A stretch of 64,000 nucleotides of DNA, taken from positions 29,063 to 93,062 of the forward strand of contig DDTJ01000088.1 of NCBI GenBank assembly GCA_002344525.1. The letters run 5' to 3'. Shown here one piece after another: positions 1 to 9,019 of the stretch; position 1 is the first letter of the stretch, and every line of letters begins with the position of its first letter. A program made the position numbers and the translations under genes. The notes below the pieces were generated by a model, which saw nothing but the letters and a program-made list of their open reading frames with translations, was not told the DNA's origin and searched no databases. The DNA comes from Akkermansiaceae bacterium UBA2367 (GTDB taxonomy: Bacteria > Verrucomicrobiota > Verrucomicrobiia > Verrucomicrobiales > DEV007).

Positions 1-1581
1 GGCCACGCCGACTTCGGCGGCGAGGTGGAGCGGGTCATGAAGATGGTCGACGGCGTCCTCCTCGTCGTCGACGCTTACGAGGGACCGCAGGCGCAGACGC
101 GCTTCGTGCTGAAGAAGGCCCTCGCCCACGGGCTGACGCCCATCGTCTTCGTGAACAAGATCGACCGGCCCAACGCCGAGCCGCTCCTGATGCACGACAA
201 GGTGCTGGAGCTTTTCCTCGACCTCGACGCGAACGAGGAGCAGTTCGGCGCGCCCTTCCTCTACGGCAGCGCGAAGAACGGCTACGCCGGGATCAAGCCC
301 GACGCCGAGATGAAGGACATGGGTCCGCTCTTCGACGCGATCATGGAGCACATCCCCGCGCCTGACGCCGATCCGGCGGGCGAGTTCAAGATGCTCGTCT
401 CGAACATCGACTGGTCCGACTACGTGGGCCGCATCGCCATCGGCAAAATTCTCTCCGGTACCGTCGAGGTCGGCCAGACCGTCTGGCGTCTCATTCCCGG
501 CGACAAGCCGCAACGCGCCAAGATCAGCAAGGTCTTCGAATACACGGCCCTCGCCACGAGCGAGGCGATGTCAGGCGGAGCCGGGCACATCGTCGGCCTC
601 TCCGGCTTCGAGGATGTCGATATCGGCGAGACCATCGCCGCGACCGCCGAGTCCGAGCCAATCCCCTTCGTCGAGATCGATCCGCCGACGGTGATGATGT
701 CCTTCGCGGTGAACGACGGACCCTACGCCGGCACCGAGGGCAGCCGCGTCACCTCGCGCGAGATCCGCGACCGCATCTTCCGCGAGGCCCGCACGAACGT
801 CTCCATCAAGGTCGAGGACACCGACAGCGCAGGCGAGTTCAAGGTCAGCGCCCGCGGCGCGATGCAGGTCGCCGTCGTCGTCGAGGAGATGCGCCGCGAG
901 GGCTTCGAGGTTCTCGTCTCGCGCCCCACTGTGATCAAGCGCGAGATCAACGGGCGCCTTCACGAGCCCTTCGAGACACTCTATCTGGAGGCCCCCGAGG
1001 ATTCCATCGGCGGCTGCATCCAGTCCCTCGCCAACCGCAAGGGCGTCATGGAGTCCATGAGCACGCGCAACGGTCGCACCACCATCGAGGCGACCATTCC
1101 GACGCGCGGCCTCATCGGCTTCGAGTTCGAGCTGCTCAACCTCACCAGCGGCGAGGGCATCATGTCGCACCTCTTCAAGGAATACCGTCCCGACTCCGGC
1201 GACATCCGCACGCGCGGCACCGGCACCCTCGTCTCGATGGAGAAGGGCGAAGCCATGACCTACGCCCTCGGCAACATCGAGACGCGCGGCAAGCTCTTCG
1301 TTGGACCCGGCGACGTCGTCTACGAAGGCATGATCGTCGGGGAGAACCCCCGCGCCGACGACCTTCCCGTGAATCCGACGAAAGCGAAACACGTCACCAA
1401 CCACCGCGCCGCCGGCAGCGACAAGACGACCGCCCTGACTCCTCCGCTCCGGTTCTCCCTCGAGCGTGCCATCGAATACATCGAACCCGACGAGCTCGTC
1501 GAGGCGACGCCGAAGAACATCCGCCTCCGCAAGCGCATCCTCGACAGCAACGAGCGGAAGCGGCTGACGAAGAAGGGGTGA
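1..1581 (+). CDS. typA: GTP-binding protein TypA/BipA, 5' end outside window
   Basis: Translational GTPase that binds the ribosome and is linked to stress adaptation and 50S assembly. The reading frame is open from base 1, so the gene starts upstream. The visible part begins inside the G3 motif (GHADFGGEVERVM) and continues with the G4 motif NKIDR, then the domain 2 beta-barrel, EF-G-like domains III and V (RGLIGFEFELLNLTSGEG) and the TypA-specific C-terminal domain ending in RKRILDSNERKR. The first in-frame ATG at 25 is internal and not the start. The stop at 1579-1581 is followed by a convergent gene after a short gap. The family is about 600 residues, so only the N-terminal G1/G2 part is missing. 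Confidence 0.96.
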   Translation, partial: GHADFGGEVERVMKMVDGVLLVVDAYEGPQAQTRFVLKKALAHGLTPIVFVNKIDRPNAEPLLMHDKVLELFLDLDANEEQFGAPFLYGSAKNGYAGIKPDAEMKDMGPLFDAIMEHIPAPDADPAGEFKMLVSNIDWSDYVGRIAIGKILSGTVEVGQTVWRLIPGDKPQRAKISKVFEYTALATSEAMSGGAGHIVGLSGFEDVDIGETIAATAESEPIPFVEIDPPTVMMSFAVNDGPYAGTEGSRVTSREIRDRIFREARTNVSIKVEDTDSAGEFKVSARGAMQVAVVVEEMRREGFEVLVSRPTVIKREINGRLHEPFETLYLEAPEDSIGGCIQSLANRKGVMESMSTRNGRTTIEATIPTRGLIGFEFELLNLTSGEGIMSHLFKEYRPDSGDIRTRGTGTLVSMEKGEAMTYALGNIETRGKLFVGPGDVVYEGMIVGENPRADDLPVNPTKAKHVTNHRAAGSDKTTALTPPLRFSLERAIEYIEPDELVEATPKNIRLRKRILDSNERKRLTKKG

Positions 1582-1608
1582 CGCGGGGAGGCGTCTGGAC
1601 GACGCCCC

Positions 1609-2190
1609 TCAATGCCCGCTCCGCATTTTTTCCGCGGTGCGGAGGGTGAGCCGGTCGATCCAAGCGAGGGCGATGGCGGACGCGACAAAGGTGAGGTGGA
1701 TGACGACCTGCCACAGCATCGCCGTCTCGGAGGGACCGGCGGTGTTGGAGACGCCCGCGTTGATGAAGGTCTTGAGCAAGTGGATGGAGGAGATGCCGAT
1801 GAGGGCGGTGGCCAGCTTCACCTTGAGAATCCCGGCGTTCACATGGGAGAGCCACTCGGGCTGGTCGGGGTGGTCGCGCAGGTTCAGGCGGGATACGAAG
1901 GTCTCGTAGCCACCGACGATGACCATGATGAGGAGGTTCGCGATCATGACCACGTCGATGAGGCCCAGCACGGTGAGCATCACGATGGTCTCGGGATCGA
2001 CGACCTCTTTCGGTATGGAATCCGAGGCTTTGCCTCCGAAAATGGCGAAGTCGATGAGGTGCCAGAGCTCGACGAAGAAGCGGAAAACATAGATTCCTTG
2101 GGCCACGATGAGGCCAAGGTAGAGCGGAGCCTGCAGCCAGCGGCTGAAGAAGATGAAATTGGCGAGGGTCGAGGTAGTCCGGGGGATCAT
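1609..2190 (-). CDS. YqhA family (UPF0114) inner membrane protein
   Basis: Integral membrane protein of 193 residues matching the UPF0114/YqhA family, whose function is not settled. Three or four hydrophobic segments are visible: LQAPLYLGLIVAQGIYVF near the N-terminus, VLGLIDVVMIANLLIMVIVGGY in the middle, and two near the C-terminus. The conserved stretch VGGYETFVSRL is typical of the family. The start is the ATG at 2190; the next gene on this strand, trmB, lies upstream and its stop is about 50 bases away, so the two may be cotranscribed. Nothing in the neighbourhood indicates a specific role. Confidence 0.9.
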   Translation of the reverse strand: MIPRTTSTLANFIFFSRWLQAPLYLGLIVAQGIYVFRFFVELWHLIDFAIFGGKASDSIPKEVVDPETIVMLTVLGLIDVVMIANLLIMVIVGGYETFVSRLNLRDHPDQPEWLSHVNAGILKVKLATALIGISSIHLLKTFINAGVSNTAGPSETAMLWQVVIHLTFVASAIALAWIDRLTLRTAEKMRSGH

Positions 2191-2238
2191 TTCAAAACGT
2201 GCCGACCCTTCGCGCCAAGTGGCACGCTTCGCAAGCGA

Positions 2239-2859
2239 TCAGAGCCCCTCCCTCCTCTTCAACCGCAGCCGGTGCATGGTTCTCCCCTCGGCGAGCCATT
2301 GCTCCTCGAAATCGGTTTTCGCGTAGAAGAAATCGCCCTCCTTCCAAGGAAGCCGCTCGAAGAGGGGGCAGCCTTCTTGCGCGGCGGCGGCCTCCTCGTG
2401 GTAGGCCTCCGCATCGGTCATGAAGAGCAGTTCGCCGCCCTCGGCGAGGAGGCCGTGGAGGGCCGCGAGGAAAGCGGGCTGGCACATCTGGCGGCGGCCC
2501 GCGTGCTTCTTCTTCGGCCAAGGGTCGGGACAGAGGAAGTGGATGCGGCTGGCGAAACCGCGCGGCAGGAGCCACTCCACCGCGTAGTTTGAATCGGCGC
2601 GCAGCACCCTGACATTCGTCAAACCGGCGGCGGCGGACTTGCGGCTGACCTTGCGGACGCGGCCGAGGAGGCGCTCGACCCCGAGGAAATTCCGGTCGCG
2701 ATGGTGCTCCGCCATGCGCACGAGGAAGGAGCCGTCCCCGCAGCCGAGGTCGAGCTCGACGGGCGCGTCGCCGGGGAAGAGATCCTCCGGCCGGAGACGG
2801 GCGAACCACTCGGCTGGATGGAGTTCGTTCGGCAGGGGAAAGGGTTCCGTTTTGGGCAT
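2239..2859 (-). CDS. trmB: tRNA (guanine-N7-)-methyltransferase TrmB
   Basis: SAM-dependent enzyme that makes m7G46 in the tRNA variable loop. The 206-residue product has the SAM-binding motif ELDLGCGDGSFL near residue 37, the FLGVER acidic strand end, and the family signature FLCPDPWPKKKH with RR following, which marks TrmB. Length is near the usual 200-240. The ATG at 2859 lies about 45 bases after the stop of the upstream PPIase gene on the same strand, suggesting an operon with it and metF. No anomalies seen. Confidence 0.95.
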   Translation of the reverse strand: MPKTEPFPLPNELHPAEWFARLRPEDLFPGDAPVELDLGCGDGSFLVRMAEHHRDRNFLGVERLLGRVRKVSRKSAAAGLTNVRVLRADSNYAVEWLLPRGFASRIHFLCPDPWPKKKHAGRRQMCQPAFLAALHGLLAEGGELLFMTDAEAYHEEAAAAQEGCPLFERLPWKEGDFFYAKTDFEEQWLAEGRTMHRLRLKRREGL

Positions 2860-2902
2860 GGCGGTCTTTTTCGGCCTCGTTTCGTTCGGGAATGGGGACG
2901 GC

Positions 2903-3886
2903 TCACAGATTCTCCGGAAAAAGATGCAGGTTCGCGACCTTGCGGAGCTTCCCCATCAGCAACTTCACCGTCTCCTCGGTGCGCACCGTCTCCAGATGGG
3001 CGACGATCTCCCCGCGAATCTCCTCGTAGGCGAGGGGGCGCTCCGCCTCCATCTCCAGCACCTCGACGAGATGCCAGCCGAGGTGGGTGCGGAAAGGTTC
3101 GAGGAGACCGGGAAGGACGTCCACGTCGGAAAGGGGCCCTGCGAATTCCTCCGGCAGACCCTCGCTCGCGATCCAGCCGAGATCGGTGAAATCGTCCGCT
3201 GGCCCCACCCCGCCCGCATGGCGCTCCCGTGCCGCTGCCTCGTCGCCGGAGGCGAAGACGATCTGGCGGACGTGGACTTTGGTCGGCTCGAAGAAGCCCG
3301 GGCGGAGCGCTCCGTCCTCCCCCGCCCGGTTCGCCTCAAACCACCCTTTCGCCTCCTCCTCGGTCACGACCACGCCCGGTGCGACGCGTCGCTCCAGCCA
3401 GCGCTTCCGCGACCAGATGCGGGCGAGTTCGGCGTCGAGGACGGCGGGGTCGAGACCCTGCGCCGCAGCCCGCTCCGCCAGATCCCCGGACGAGGCGAAA
3501 CCCGACTTCCACGCCTCGACGAAGGCCGCGGTCTCCTCCGGCGGCGCGGCGAACTTCTCCCCGTCGGCGTGCTGGCGCACGAGGGTGTCGTCGATCAGCG
3601 CCTGCAGGACGGCGCGGCGGATCATCGCGAGGTTTTTTTCGGGGATCTCCCCCACCTTCTTTCCGCGCTGGAAGAGATGCCGCTCCACCGCGAGATCGAC
3701 CTGCTCGGAGGTCAGGGGCTCCTGGTTGACGAGGGCGACCCAACCTCGCGCCCGCGCCTCGGCCACCGCCGCGTCGCGCCGGCTCCGCATCGCCTCGCGC
3801 AGGGGGCCGTGGCAGACCTTCAGATCGAGCACGAGCCAGCCGAGGACGGCGAGGTAGATGACGGTGCGCCAAGGGAGCTTCTTCAT
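2903..3886 (-). CDS. membrane-anchored parvulin-type peptidyl-prolyl isomerase
   Basis: Likely a periplasmic folding chaperone/isomerase of the SurA/PpiC type. The 327-residue protein starts with a single hydrophobic anchor (TVIYLAVLGWLVLDL, residues about 8-22), followed by a SurA-N-like helical region with paired charged helices, and then a PpiC-like domain from about residue 200 with VHVRQIVFASGDEA, the DLGWIASEGLPEEFAG turn and the closing HLGWHLVEVLEMEAERP. The rotamase domain is shorter than in SurA, so it may be degenerate and act mainly as a chaperone. It lies 13 bases downstream of metF on the same strand. The function of the particular clients is unknown. Confidence 0.85.
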   Translation of the reverse strand: MKKLPWRTVIYLAVLGWLVLDLKVCHGPLREAMRSRRDAAVAEARARGWVALVNQEPLTSEQVDLAVERHLFQRGKKVGEIPEKNLAMIRRAVLQALIDDTLVRQHADGEKFAAPPEETAAFVEAWKSGFASSGDLAERAAAQGLDPAVLDAELARIWSRKRWLERRVAPGVVVTEEEAKGWFEANRAGEDGALRPGFFEPTKVHVRQIVFASGDEAAARERHAGGVGPADDFTDLGWIASEGLPEEFAGPLSDVDVLPGLLEPFRTHLGWHLVEVLEMEAERPLAYEEIRGEIVAHLETVRTEETVKLLMGKLRKVANLHLFPENL

Positions 3887-3899
3887 CGCGGCGGTTAGA

Positions 3900-4817
3900 T
3901 CAGGCGACCGCCGGACGCGCCGCCCGGAAGCCGAGGTTCGCGTAGATCTCGCGGGTCGCGTGGGATTTGTTCAGCGTGTAGAAATGGATCCCTGCGACCT
4001 CGTTTTCGAGGAGGTCGGCGCATTGCTCCGTCGCGTAGTGGATGCCCACCCTCTCGACCGAGGCGGGGTCGTCCCCGGCGCGGCGCAGGGCGCGGACGAG
4101 CTTCGCGGGGAAGCGCGCCCCAGCGGCGAGGTCGGCCATGCGCTCCATGCCCTTCGTCGAGGTCACCGGCATGATCCCCGCGAGGATGGGTACGCGGATT
4201 CCGGCCAGCTCGCAGCGGTCGCGGAAGTCGTGGAAGTCGTCGTTGTGGAAGAAGAGCTGCGTCACGATGTAGTCGGCCCCTTCGTCCACCTTGGCCTTGA
4301 GGTAGTCCATCTCCTTGAGCCGGTTCGGCGTGGCCGGGTGGCCCTCAGGGAAACCGGCCACGCCGATGCCGAAGCCGCGGCGGTCGGGATGGCCTCCGCC
4401 TTCGGAAAAGCGGCGGATGTAGCGCACGAGGTCGGCGGCGTGCTGGAAGGCGTCGTCCGCCTTCACGTAGCCCTTCAAATCGCGCGGCGGATCGCCGCCA
4501 AGGGCGAGGATGTTGCCGACCCCCTCCTCGGCGTAGCGTTCGAGGATGGAGCAGATGTCCTCCTCCCGATGGCAGACGCAGGTGAGGTGCGGGATGGGGT
4601 CGAGCGAAGTCGTGCCCTTGATCCGTAAGACGAGGTCGCGGGTCAGCTCGCGCGTCGATCCGCCCGCCCCGTAGGTGACGCTGACGAAGGAGGGCTCGCA
4701 GGCCTCCAGCTCGCTGATGGTCCCGTAGAGCGATTCCGCCGCCTCGGCCGTCTTCGGCGGGAAGAACTCGAAGGAGAAGGTCGGCCCTCCCTTCGCGAAA
4801 ATGTCCTGGATGTGCAT
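3900..4817 (-). CDS. metF: 5,10-methylenetetrahydrofolate reductase
   Basis: FAD enzyme reducing 5,10-methylene-THF to 5-methyl-THF for methionine synthesis. The 305-residue product carries the N-terminal signature FSFEFFPPK with the catalytic Glu, the TYGAGGS loop, HLTCVCH and LALGGDPP, all hallmarks of bacterial MetF, and ends near the usual length (about 290-310). The start ATG at 4817 faces prs, which is transcribed divergently from 4943, leaving about 125 bases for both promoters. It heads a run of minus-strand genes (metF, PPIase, trmB, yqhA-like). I saw no SAM riboswitch-like structure in the leader. Confidence 0.96.
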   Translation of the reverse strand: MHIQDIFAKGGPTFSFEFFPPKTAEAAESLYGTISELEACEPSFVSVTYGAGGSTRELTRDLVLRIKGTTSLDPIPHLTCVCHREEDICSILERYAEEGVGNILALGGDPPRDLKGYVKADDAFQHAADLVRYIRRFSEGGGHPDRRGFGIGVAGFPEGHPATPNRLKEMDYLKAKVDEGADYIVTQLFFHNDDFHDFRDRCELAGIRVPILAGIMPVTSTKGMERMADLAAGARFPAKLVRALRRAGDDPASVERVGIHYATEQCADLLENEVAGIHFYTLNKSHATREIYANLGFRAARPAVA

Positions 4818-4942
4818 GGACCGCTACTGTGGCACGTTTCGAGCGGAGGGGGCAACGGGATTTGCGGCCCGGCTCCCGCCAAGGCTCCTTCCGAGGACTT
4901 TTCGCTGGCGTTTTTTCCCGATTTCGCGAGGATGGGGCCACC

Positions 4943-5881
4943 ATGCACTTGGACCTGCGCATCTTCAGCGGAACCGCCCACCCCGAACTCGCCGACGAGA
5001 TCGCGGCCCATCTCGGCGTGCGCCGATCCGACGCCACGGTGAAGCACTTCCCCGACGGCGAGACCTTCGTGAAGATCAACGAGAACATCCGCAAGCGCGA
5101 CATCTTCATCGTCCAGCCCACCTGCCCGCCGACGAACCAGAACCTGATGGAGCTGCTCATTATGGTCGACGCCGCGAAGCGGGCCAGCGCCGAGAGCATC
5201 ACCGCCGTGATCCCCTTCTTCGGCTACGCCCGGCAGGACCGCAAGGACCAGCCCCGCGTCCCCATCACCGCGAAGCTCGTCGCCAACCTCCTCACCGCCG
5301 CTGGGGTCACCCGCGTCCTCACCATCGACCTCCACGCCGGGCAGATCCAGGGCTTCTTCGACATCCCTGTGGACCATCTCTACGCCATGCCCGTGCTCGT
5401 CAAATACCTGCGCGAGAAGGGCGTCTGCGAGAACCTCGTCGTCGTCTCCCCCGACGTCGGCGGCATGAAAATGGCCCACGCCTACTCCAAGGCCCTCGGC
5501 ACCTCCCTCGCCATTGTCGCGAAAAACCGCGTCAGCGCCACCGAGGTCGAGGCCATCAGCCTGATCGGCGAGGTCGCGGGGAAGAACGTCCTCCTCGTGG
5601 ACGACCTCTCCGAAACGGCCGGCACCCTCACCTCCGCCGCCCGCCTCCTGCGCCAGCACGGAGCGCAACGCATCTTCGCGGGCGTCTCCCACGCCGTCCT
5701 CAACGACCAAGGCCGCCAGCGCATCGCCGAGTCGGAGATCGATGAGCTGATCTCGACCAACAGCACCCCCTACGCCGTCGGGGAGAAGGTCAAGAACGTG
5801 AGCGTCGCCGAGATCCTCGGCGAAGCGATCCGCCGCATCCACTTCGGGGAGTCGGTCACATCTCTTTTTGACATCTCCTGA
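4943..5881 (+). CDS. prs: ribose-phosphate pyrophosphokinase
   Basis: Makes PRPP from ribose 5-phosphate and ATP for nucleotide, histidine and tryptophan synthesis. The 312-residue protein begins at ATG 4943, preceded by GAGGATGG; an in-frame upstream ATG at 4829 would add 38 unconserved residues. Visible motifs are FPDGETFVKINENIR, the catalytic flexible-loop region FGYARQDRKDQPR, TIDLHAGQIQGFFDIP, and the PRPP-binding loop VLLVDDLSETAGTL, where the usual DTAGT Asp is Glu. It is followed 86 bases later by rplY on the same strand. Confidence 0.96.
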   Translation: MHLDLRIFSGTAHPELADEIAAHLGVRRSDATVKHFPDGETFVKINENIRKRDIFIVQPTCPPTNQNLMELLIMVDAAKRASAESITAVIPFFGYARQDRKDQPRVPITAKLVANLLTAAGVTRVLTIDLHAGQIQGFFDIPVDHLYAMPVLVKYLREKGVCENLVVVSPDVGGMKMAHAYSKALGTSLAIVAKNRVSATEVEAISLIGEVAGKNVLLVDDLSETAGTLTSAARLLRQHGAQRIFAGVSHAVLNDQGRQRIAESEIDELISTNSTPYAVGEKVKNVSVAEILGEAIRRIHFGESVTSLFDIS

Positions 5882-5967
5882 GGTCTCGCCTAGATTCCCC
5901 GCCCTCCAGCCCCCCGGAGCCTCCGGCGTGGCAGGGCGATTCCCAATCACAGACACACACCGCAACG

Positions 5968-6564
5968 ATGGCCAAACAAGAAACGATCAAAGCCGAGAAG
6001 CGCGAAGCCACCGGCACCACCGCCGCGAAGCGCCTGCGCCGCACCGGCGTCGTGCCCGCCGTGGTCTACGGCGGCAAGCAGCGGGAATATCCCATCCAAC
6101 TCGACGCGAAGTCCTTCCTCGACGTGGTTCGCCACCAGTCCAGCCACAACTTCCTCGTGAACCTCGAAATCGAGGGCGCCAACGAGAAGTCCAAGCTCGC
6201 CATCGTGCAGGACATCCAGCGCAATCCCCTCAACGGCTCCCTCATCCACGTCGATTTCCGCGCCATCAGCGAGGACGACACCATCCACGCCGTCGTCCCC
6301 ATCGAGTTCCACGGCGAACCGGCGGGCGTCAAGGCCGGCGGCCTGCTTGAGCAGCTCGTCCACGAGATCGAAGTCCATTGCCGCCCCGCCGACCTGCCCG
6401 AGCGCATCGTCAACGACGTCGATTCCCTCGGCCTCGGCGAAGCCCTCAAAGTGGCCAACCTGAACCTCCCCAAAGGCGTCAGCGTGAAGCTGGACGGCGA
6501 AGTCCTCGTCGCCATCGTCAACCAGACCCGCGCCTCCATTTCCCAAGGCGCGGGCGCGGCCTGA
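5968..6564 (+). CDS. rplY: 50S ribosomal protein L25/general stress protein Ctc
   Basis: Binds 5S rRNA in the large subunit. At 198 residues it is the long, two-domain CTC form: an N-terminal L25 domain (KAEKREATGTTAAKRLRRTGVVPAVVYGG) and a C-terminal TL5/Ctc beta domain (PIEFHGEPAGVKAGGLLEQ, typical LPERIVNDVDSLGLGEAL). Start ATG 5968. It follows prs at 86 bases, a common pairing in bacteria, and is closed by a strong rho-independent terminator at 6598-6626. A pth gene, often next, is absent here. Confidence 0.96.
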   Translation: MAKQETIKAEKREATGTTAAKRLRRTGVVPAVVYGGKQREYPIQLDAKSFLDVVRHQSSHNFLVNLEIEGANEKSKLAIVQDIQRNPLNGSLIHVDFRAISEDDTIHAVVPIEFHGEPAGVKAGGLLEQLVHEIEVHCRPADLPERIVNDVDSLGLGEALKVANLNLPKGVSVKLDGEVLVAIVNQTRASISQGAGAA

Positions 6565-6597
6565 CCCTCTTGTCTGCTTGAGGCAACCCTCTTGAAA

Positions 6598-6626
6598 GAG
6601 CCCCGGCGCGAGCCGGGGCTTTTTTT
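6598..6626 (+). terminator. rho-independent terminator after rplY
   Basis: A nine-pair GC-rich stem AGCCCCGGC / GCCGGGGCT closes a GCGA tetraloop and runs straight into seven Ts. It sits 34 bases after the rplY stop and should end the prs-rplY transcript. Confidence 0.9.
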
Positions 6627-6770
6627 CGTTTGGATCGATCCGTTCCGGCGGATGGAATCGGGAACGTCGGCGGCACCGACTAGGTCGTGCGTGGCGCGAG
6701 GAGCGACTTCACACGACCGACCTCCGCCGCGCCCCTTGATTCACGCTCCGCCCGCATCTATCTTGCACCC

Positions 6771-7391
6771 ATGTCAGCAGCAGAAAAATGGCATTTGGTC
6801 ACGGTCGAGGACTACCTCGCCGGGGAGGAGATTTCCCAAGTGAAGCACGAATATCGCGACGGGGTGGTCTATGCGATGGCCGGAGCGCGGAACGTCCACA
6901 ACGACATCGCGGGGAATGCCTTCGCGTCGCTGCACACCCAACTCCGAGGCCGCCCCTGCAAACCCTGCAACAGCGACACCAAGGTCCGCATCCGTTTTTT
7001 CCACGGCATCCGTTTCTACTATCCCGACGCCTTCGTCGTCTGCCATCCGAATCCCCCGGACGACACCTTCCAAGACGCCCCGGTCGTCATCCTCGAAGTG
7101 ACCTCCCCCTCCACCCGCCGGACCGATCTCGGGGAGAAGAAAGACGCCTACCTCGCCATCCCCACGCTCGCCGCCTATCTCGTCGCCGAATCGAATGAGG
7201 TGGCGGTGCAGGTATTCCGCCGCACCTCTAACGGCGACTTCCGCCGCGAAGTCGCCCTCGGCCCCGAAGCCGTGATCGACCTGCCCGAGATCGGCGCGAC
7301 CCTCGCCCTCGCCGATCTCTACGAAGGCGTCTCCTTCGAGGACGAGCCGGATGGCCTCCACACTGCCGAGGACGAAGAGGATCGGGAATAA
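6771..7391 (+). CDS. Uma2 family endonuclease (DUF820)
   Basis: Member of the Uma2 family, a PD-(D/E)XK restriction-like fold of unknown biological role that is often multicopy in cyanobacteria and PVC bacteria. The 206-residue product starts at ATG 6771 (an upstream in-frame start lacks homology). Visible core: the N-terminal EDYLAGEE and EYRDGVVYAMAGA, KVRIRFFHGIRFYYPDAFVVC with the catalytic PD, and the VILEVTSPSTRRTDLGEKKDAYLAIP block carrying E-V and the downstream K. All the catalytic elements appear intact. An inverted repeat follows it. It stands alone between rplY and hisA. Confidence 0.9.
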   Translation: MSAAEKWHLVTVEDYLAGEEISQVKHEYRDGVVYAMAGARNVHNDIAGNAFASLHTQLRGRPCKPCNSDTKVRIRFFHGIRFYYPDAFVVCHPNPPDDTFQDAPVVILEVTSPSTRRTDLGEKKDAYLAIPTLAAYLVAESNEVAVQVFRRTSNGDFRREVALGPEAVIDLPEIGATLALADLYEGVSFEDEPDGLHTAEDEEDRE

Positions 7392-7445
7392 GACCCGCGC
7401 CTCCGCAGCGGAAGCCATCGCCGAAGGGCGTCCCCCGAAAGGGAT

Positions 7446-7483
7446 CGGCAGGAAAATTCTTCTTTCTCGAAATTTTCCTGCCG
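7446..7483. repeat. 13-bp inverted repeat between Uma2 gene and hisA
   Basis: Perfect arms CGGCAGGAAAATT and AATTTTCCTGCCG are separated by a 12-base pyrimidine-rich loop. A third partial copy of TTCCTGCC follows at about 7490. There is no T run after it, so it may be an RNA hairpin, a weak terminator or a protein site. Confidence 0.6.
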
Positions 7484-7513
7484 GTAATCTTCCTGCCTTC
7501 CTCCTTGATCACC

Positions 7514-8290
7514 ATGCCCCGCCGCGCCCAGTTCCGCCCCTGCATCGACCTTCACGAAGGCCGCGTGAAACAGATCGTCGGCGGCACCCTCGACTCGGCC
7601 ACCGAGGAACTGAAGACGAATTTCGTCAGCGACCGTCCCGCCACTTGGTTCGCCGCCCGCTACGCTGCCGACGGCTTGCGCGGAGGCCACGTCATCCAGC
7701 TCGGGCCGGGCAACGAGACCGCCGCCCGCGAGGCCCTCGCCGCCTACCCCGGCGGACTCCAGATCGGCGGGGGGATCACGACGGAGAACGCCGCCGCTTG
7801 GCTGGAGGCGGGAGCCTCCCACGTCATTGCGACCTCCTTCCTCTTCGACCGCGAGGGCCGCTTCCAGCCGGATCGCCTTGAGAGACTCGCCGCCGAGACC
7901 GGGCGCGAGCGCCTCGTCATCGACCTGAGCTGCCGCCGCCGAGGCGACGCCTGGGTCGTGGCGATGAACCGCTGGCAGACCCTGACCGACCTCGCCGTGG
8001 ACGCCGCGACCCTCGACGCCCTCGCCTCGTCCTGCGACGAGTTCCTCATCCACGCCGCCGATGTCGAGGGGCAATGCCGCGGCATCGACGGCGAACTCGT
8101 CACCCTCCTCGGGGCTTGGGGGGAGCGCCCCCTCACCTACGCCGGAGGGGCTTCCACCCTCACCGATCTCGAACTCGTCGACCGCCTCGGCCAAGGCCGC
8201 GTCGACCTCACCATCGGCAGCGCCCTCGACCTGTTCGGCGGGACCGGGGTGCGCTACGAGGATTGCGTGGCGTGGAACCGGGGAGGGTGA
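7514..8290 (+). CDS. hisA: HisA of the eukaryotic (HIS6) type, ProFAR isomerase
   Basis: Isomerises ProFAR to PRFAR in histidine biosynthesis (TIM barrel). The 258-residue product begins FRPCIDLHEGRVKQIVGGTL, the signature of the eukaryotic HIS6 branch rather than bacterial HisA, and keeps the catalytic Asp of the first strand (CIDLH) and second half features (YAGGAST, DLTIGSALDLFGG). The ATG at 7514 is chosen over the TTG at 7505. No other his gene is in the window, so it is not in a his operon. The stop is 6 bases from a convergent gene. Transfer from, or shared ancestry with, the eukaryotic-type enzyme is possible. Confidence 0.9.
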   Translation: MPRRAQFRPCIDLHEGRVKQIVGGTLDSATEELKTNFVSDRPATWFAARYAADGLRGGHVIQLGPGNETAAREALAAYPGGLQIGGGITTENAAAWLEAGASHVIATSFLFDREGRFQPDRLERLAAETGRERLVIDLSCRRRGDAWVVAMNRWQTLTDLAVDAATLDALASSCDEFLIHAADVEGQCRGIDGELVTLLGAWGERPLTYAGGASTLTDLELVDRLGQGRVDLTIGSALDLFGGTGVRYEDCVAWNRGG

Positions 8291-8296
8291 GACGGA

Positions 8297-9019
8297 TCAA
8301 TCCCGTGTCGGCTCCAAGTCGGAAAGCAGCTCGCCAAGATCGGGGCCGTCGCGGTCGGGCCGGAAGCGGGCGGCTTCGCGCGCCGGTCCGAGAATTTCCG
8401 ATTCCAAATCGACCCGGCGCCCGTAGATCGAAGCGAAGAGATCGAGCACATTGAGCCGGAAGGCGTTCACGGAACCGTCGTCGGGGACGCGGAGCCACGG
8501 CTCGCAAAGGCGCAAGTCCTCGATCATTTCCTCATCCGCCGGATGCCCCCCGCTCAACTCGCGGACCCGTTGGAAGGCCCTCCGGTCTTTCGCGGCGATT
8601 CCAGTTTGGCCTTCGATCCGGTAGCGATGCAATTTCGCGACGAGAATGTCGCGGACATGGGGGACCACCACTGGCACGCCGTGGCGCTCCTCGACATGGG
8701 CTCGCTGGAGATAGTGCGGCGTGGGGCGAAACAACTGCGGAGGACAGATCTGCAATCCGTATGCCGTCCTTACCGTCCCGGAGCGGCCCAGCCCCAAGCG
8801 TCCGGCCAATTCGCGAAGGCTGCCCCCTTCGGAAAGCACCATCAGATCCACGTCGGCGCTGGCGAAATGCTCGTCGTAGCAGAGCTGGATCGCCGCCGAT
8901 CCGAAAACCGTCACCGGAGCCGCGTAACCGGGCATCTCGTTCCGGATCCCGGCGCACAATCCGTCGAGGACCCGTCCAGCGAGCGTGTTCCATTTCGGCG
9001 GTGGCGTCACCCAAGTCAT
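8297..9019 (-). CDS. nucleotidyltransferase-fold protein
   Basis: 240-residue protein with a minimal nucleotidyltransferase core: FGSAAIQL (G40, S41) followed by SADVDLMV (D56, D58), the GS-x-DxD pattern used by MNT/AbiEii-like enzymes. A later block HVRDILVAKLHRYRIEGQ with KDRRAFQRV resembles the C-terminal helical part of such proteins (DUF6036-like). The open frame runs far upstream, but ATG 9019 overlaps the stop of the preceding small gene by 4 bases (ATGA), making this the likely start and indicating translational coupling. The pairing recalls toxin-antitoxin or AbiE-like modules; that role is inference. Confidence 0.75.
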   Translation of the reverse strand: MTWVTPPPKWNTLAGRVLDGLCAGIRNEMPGYAAPVTVFGSAAIQLCYDEHFASADVDLMVLSEGGSLRELAGRLGLGRSGTVRTAYGLQICPPQLFRPTPHYLQRAHVEERHGVPVVVPHVRDILVAKLHRYRIEGQTGIAAKDRRAFQRVRELSGGHPADEEMIEDLRLCEPWLRVPDDGSVNAFRLNVLDLFASIYGRRVDLESEILGPAREAARFRPDRDGPDLGELLSDLEPTRD

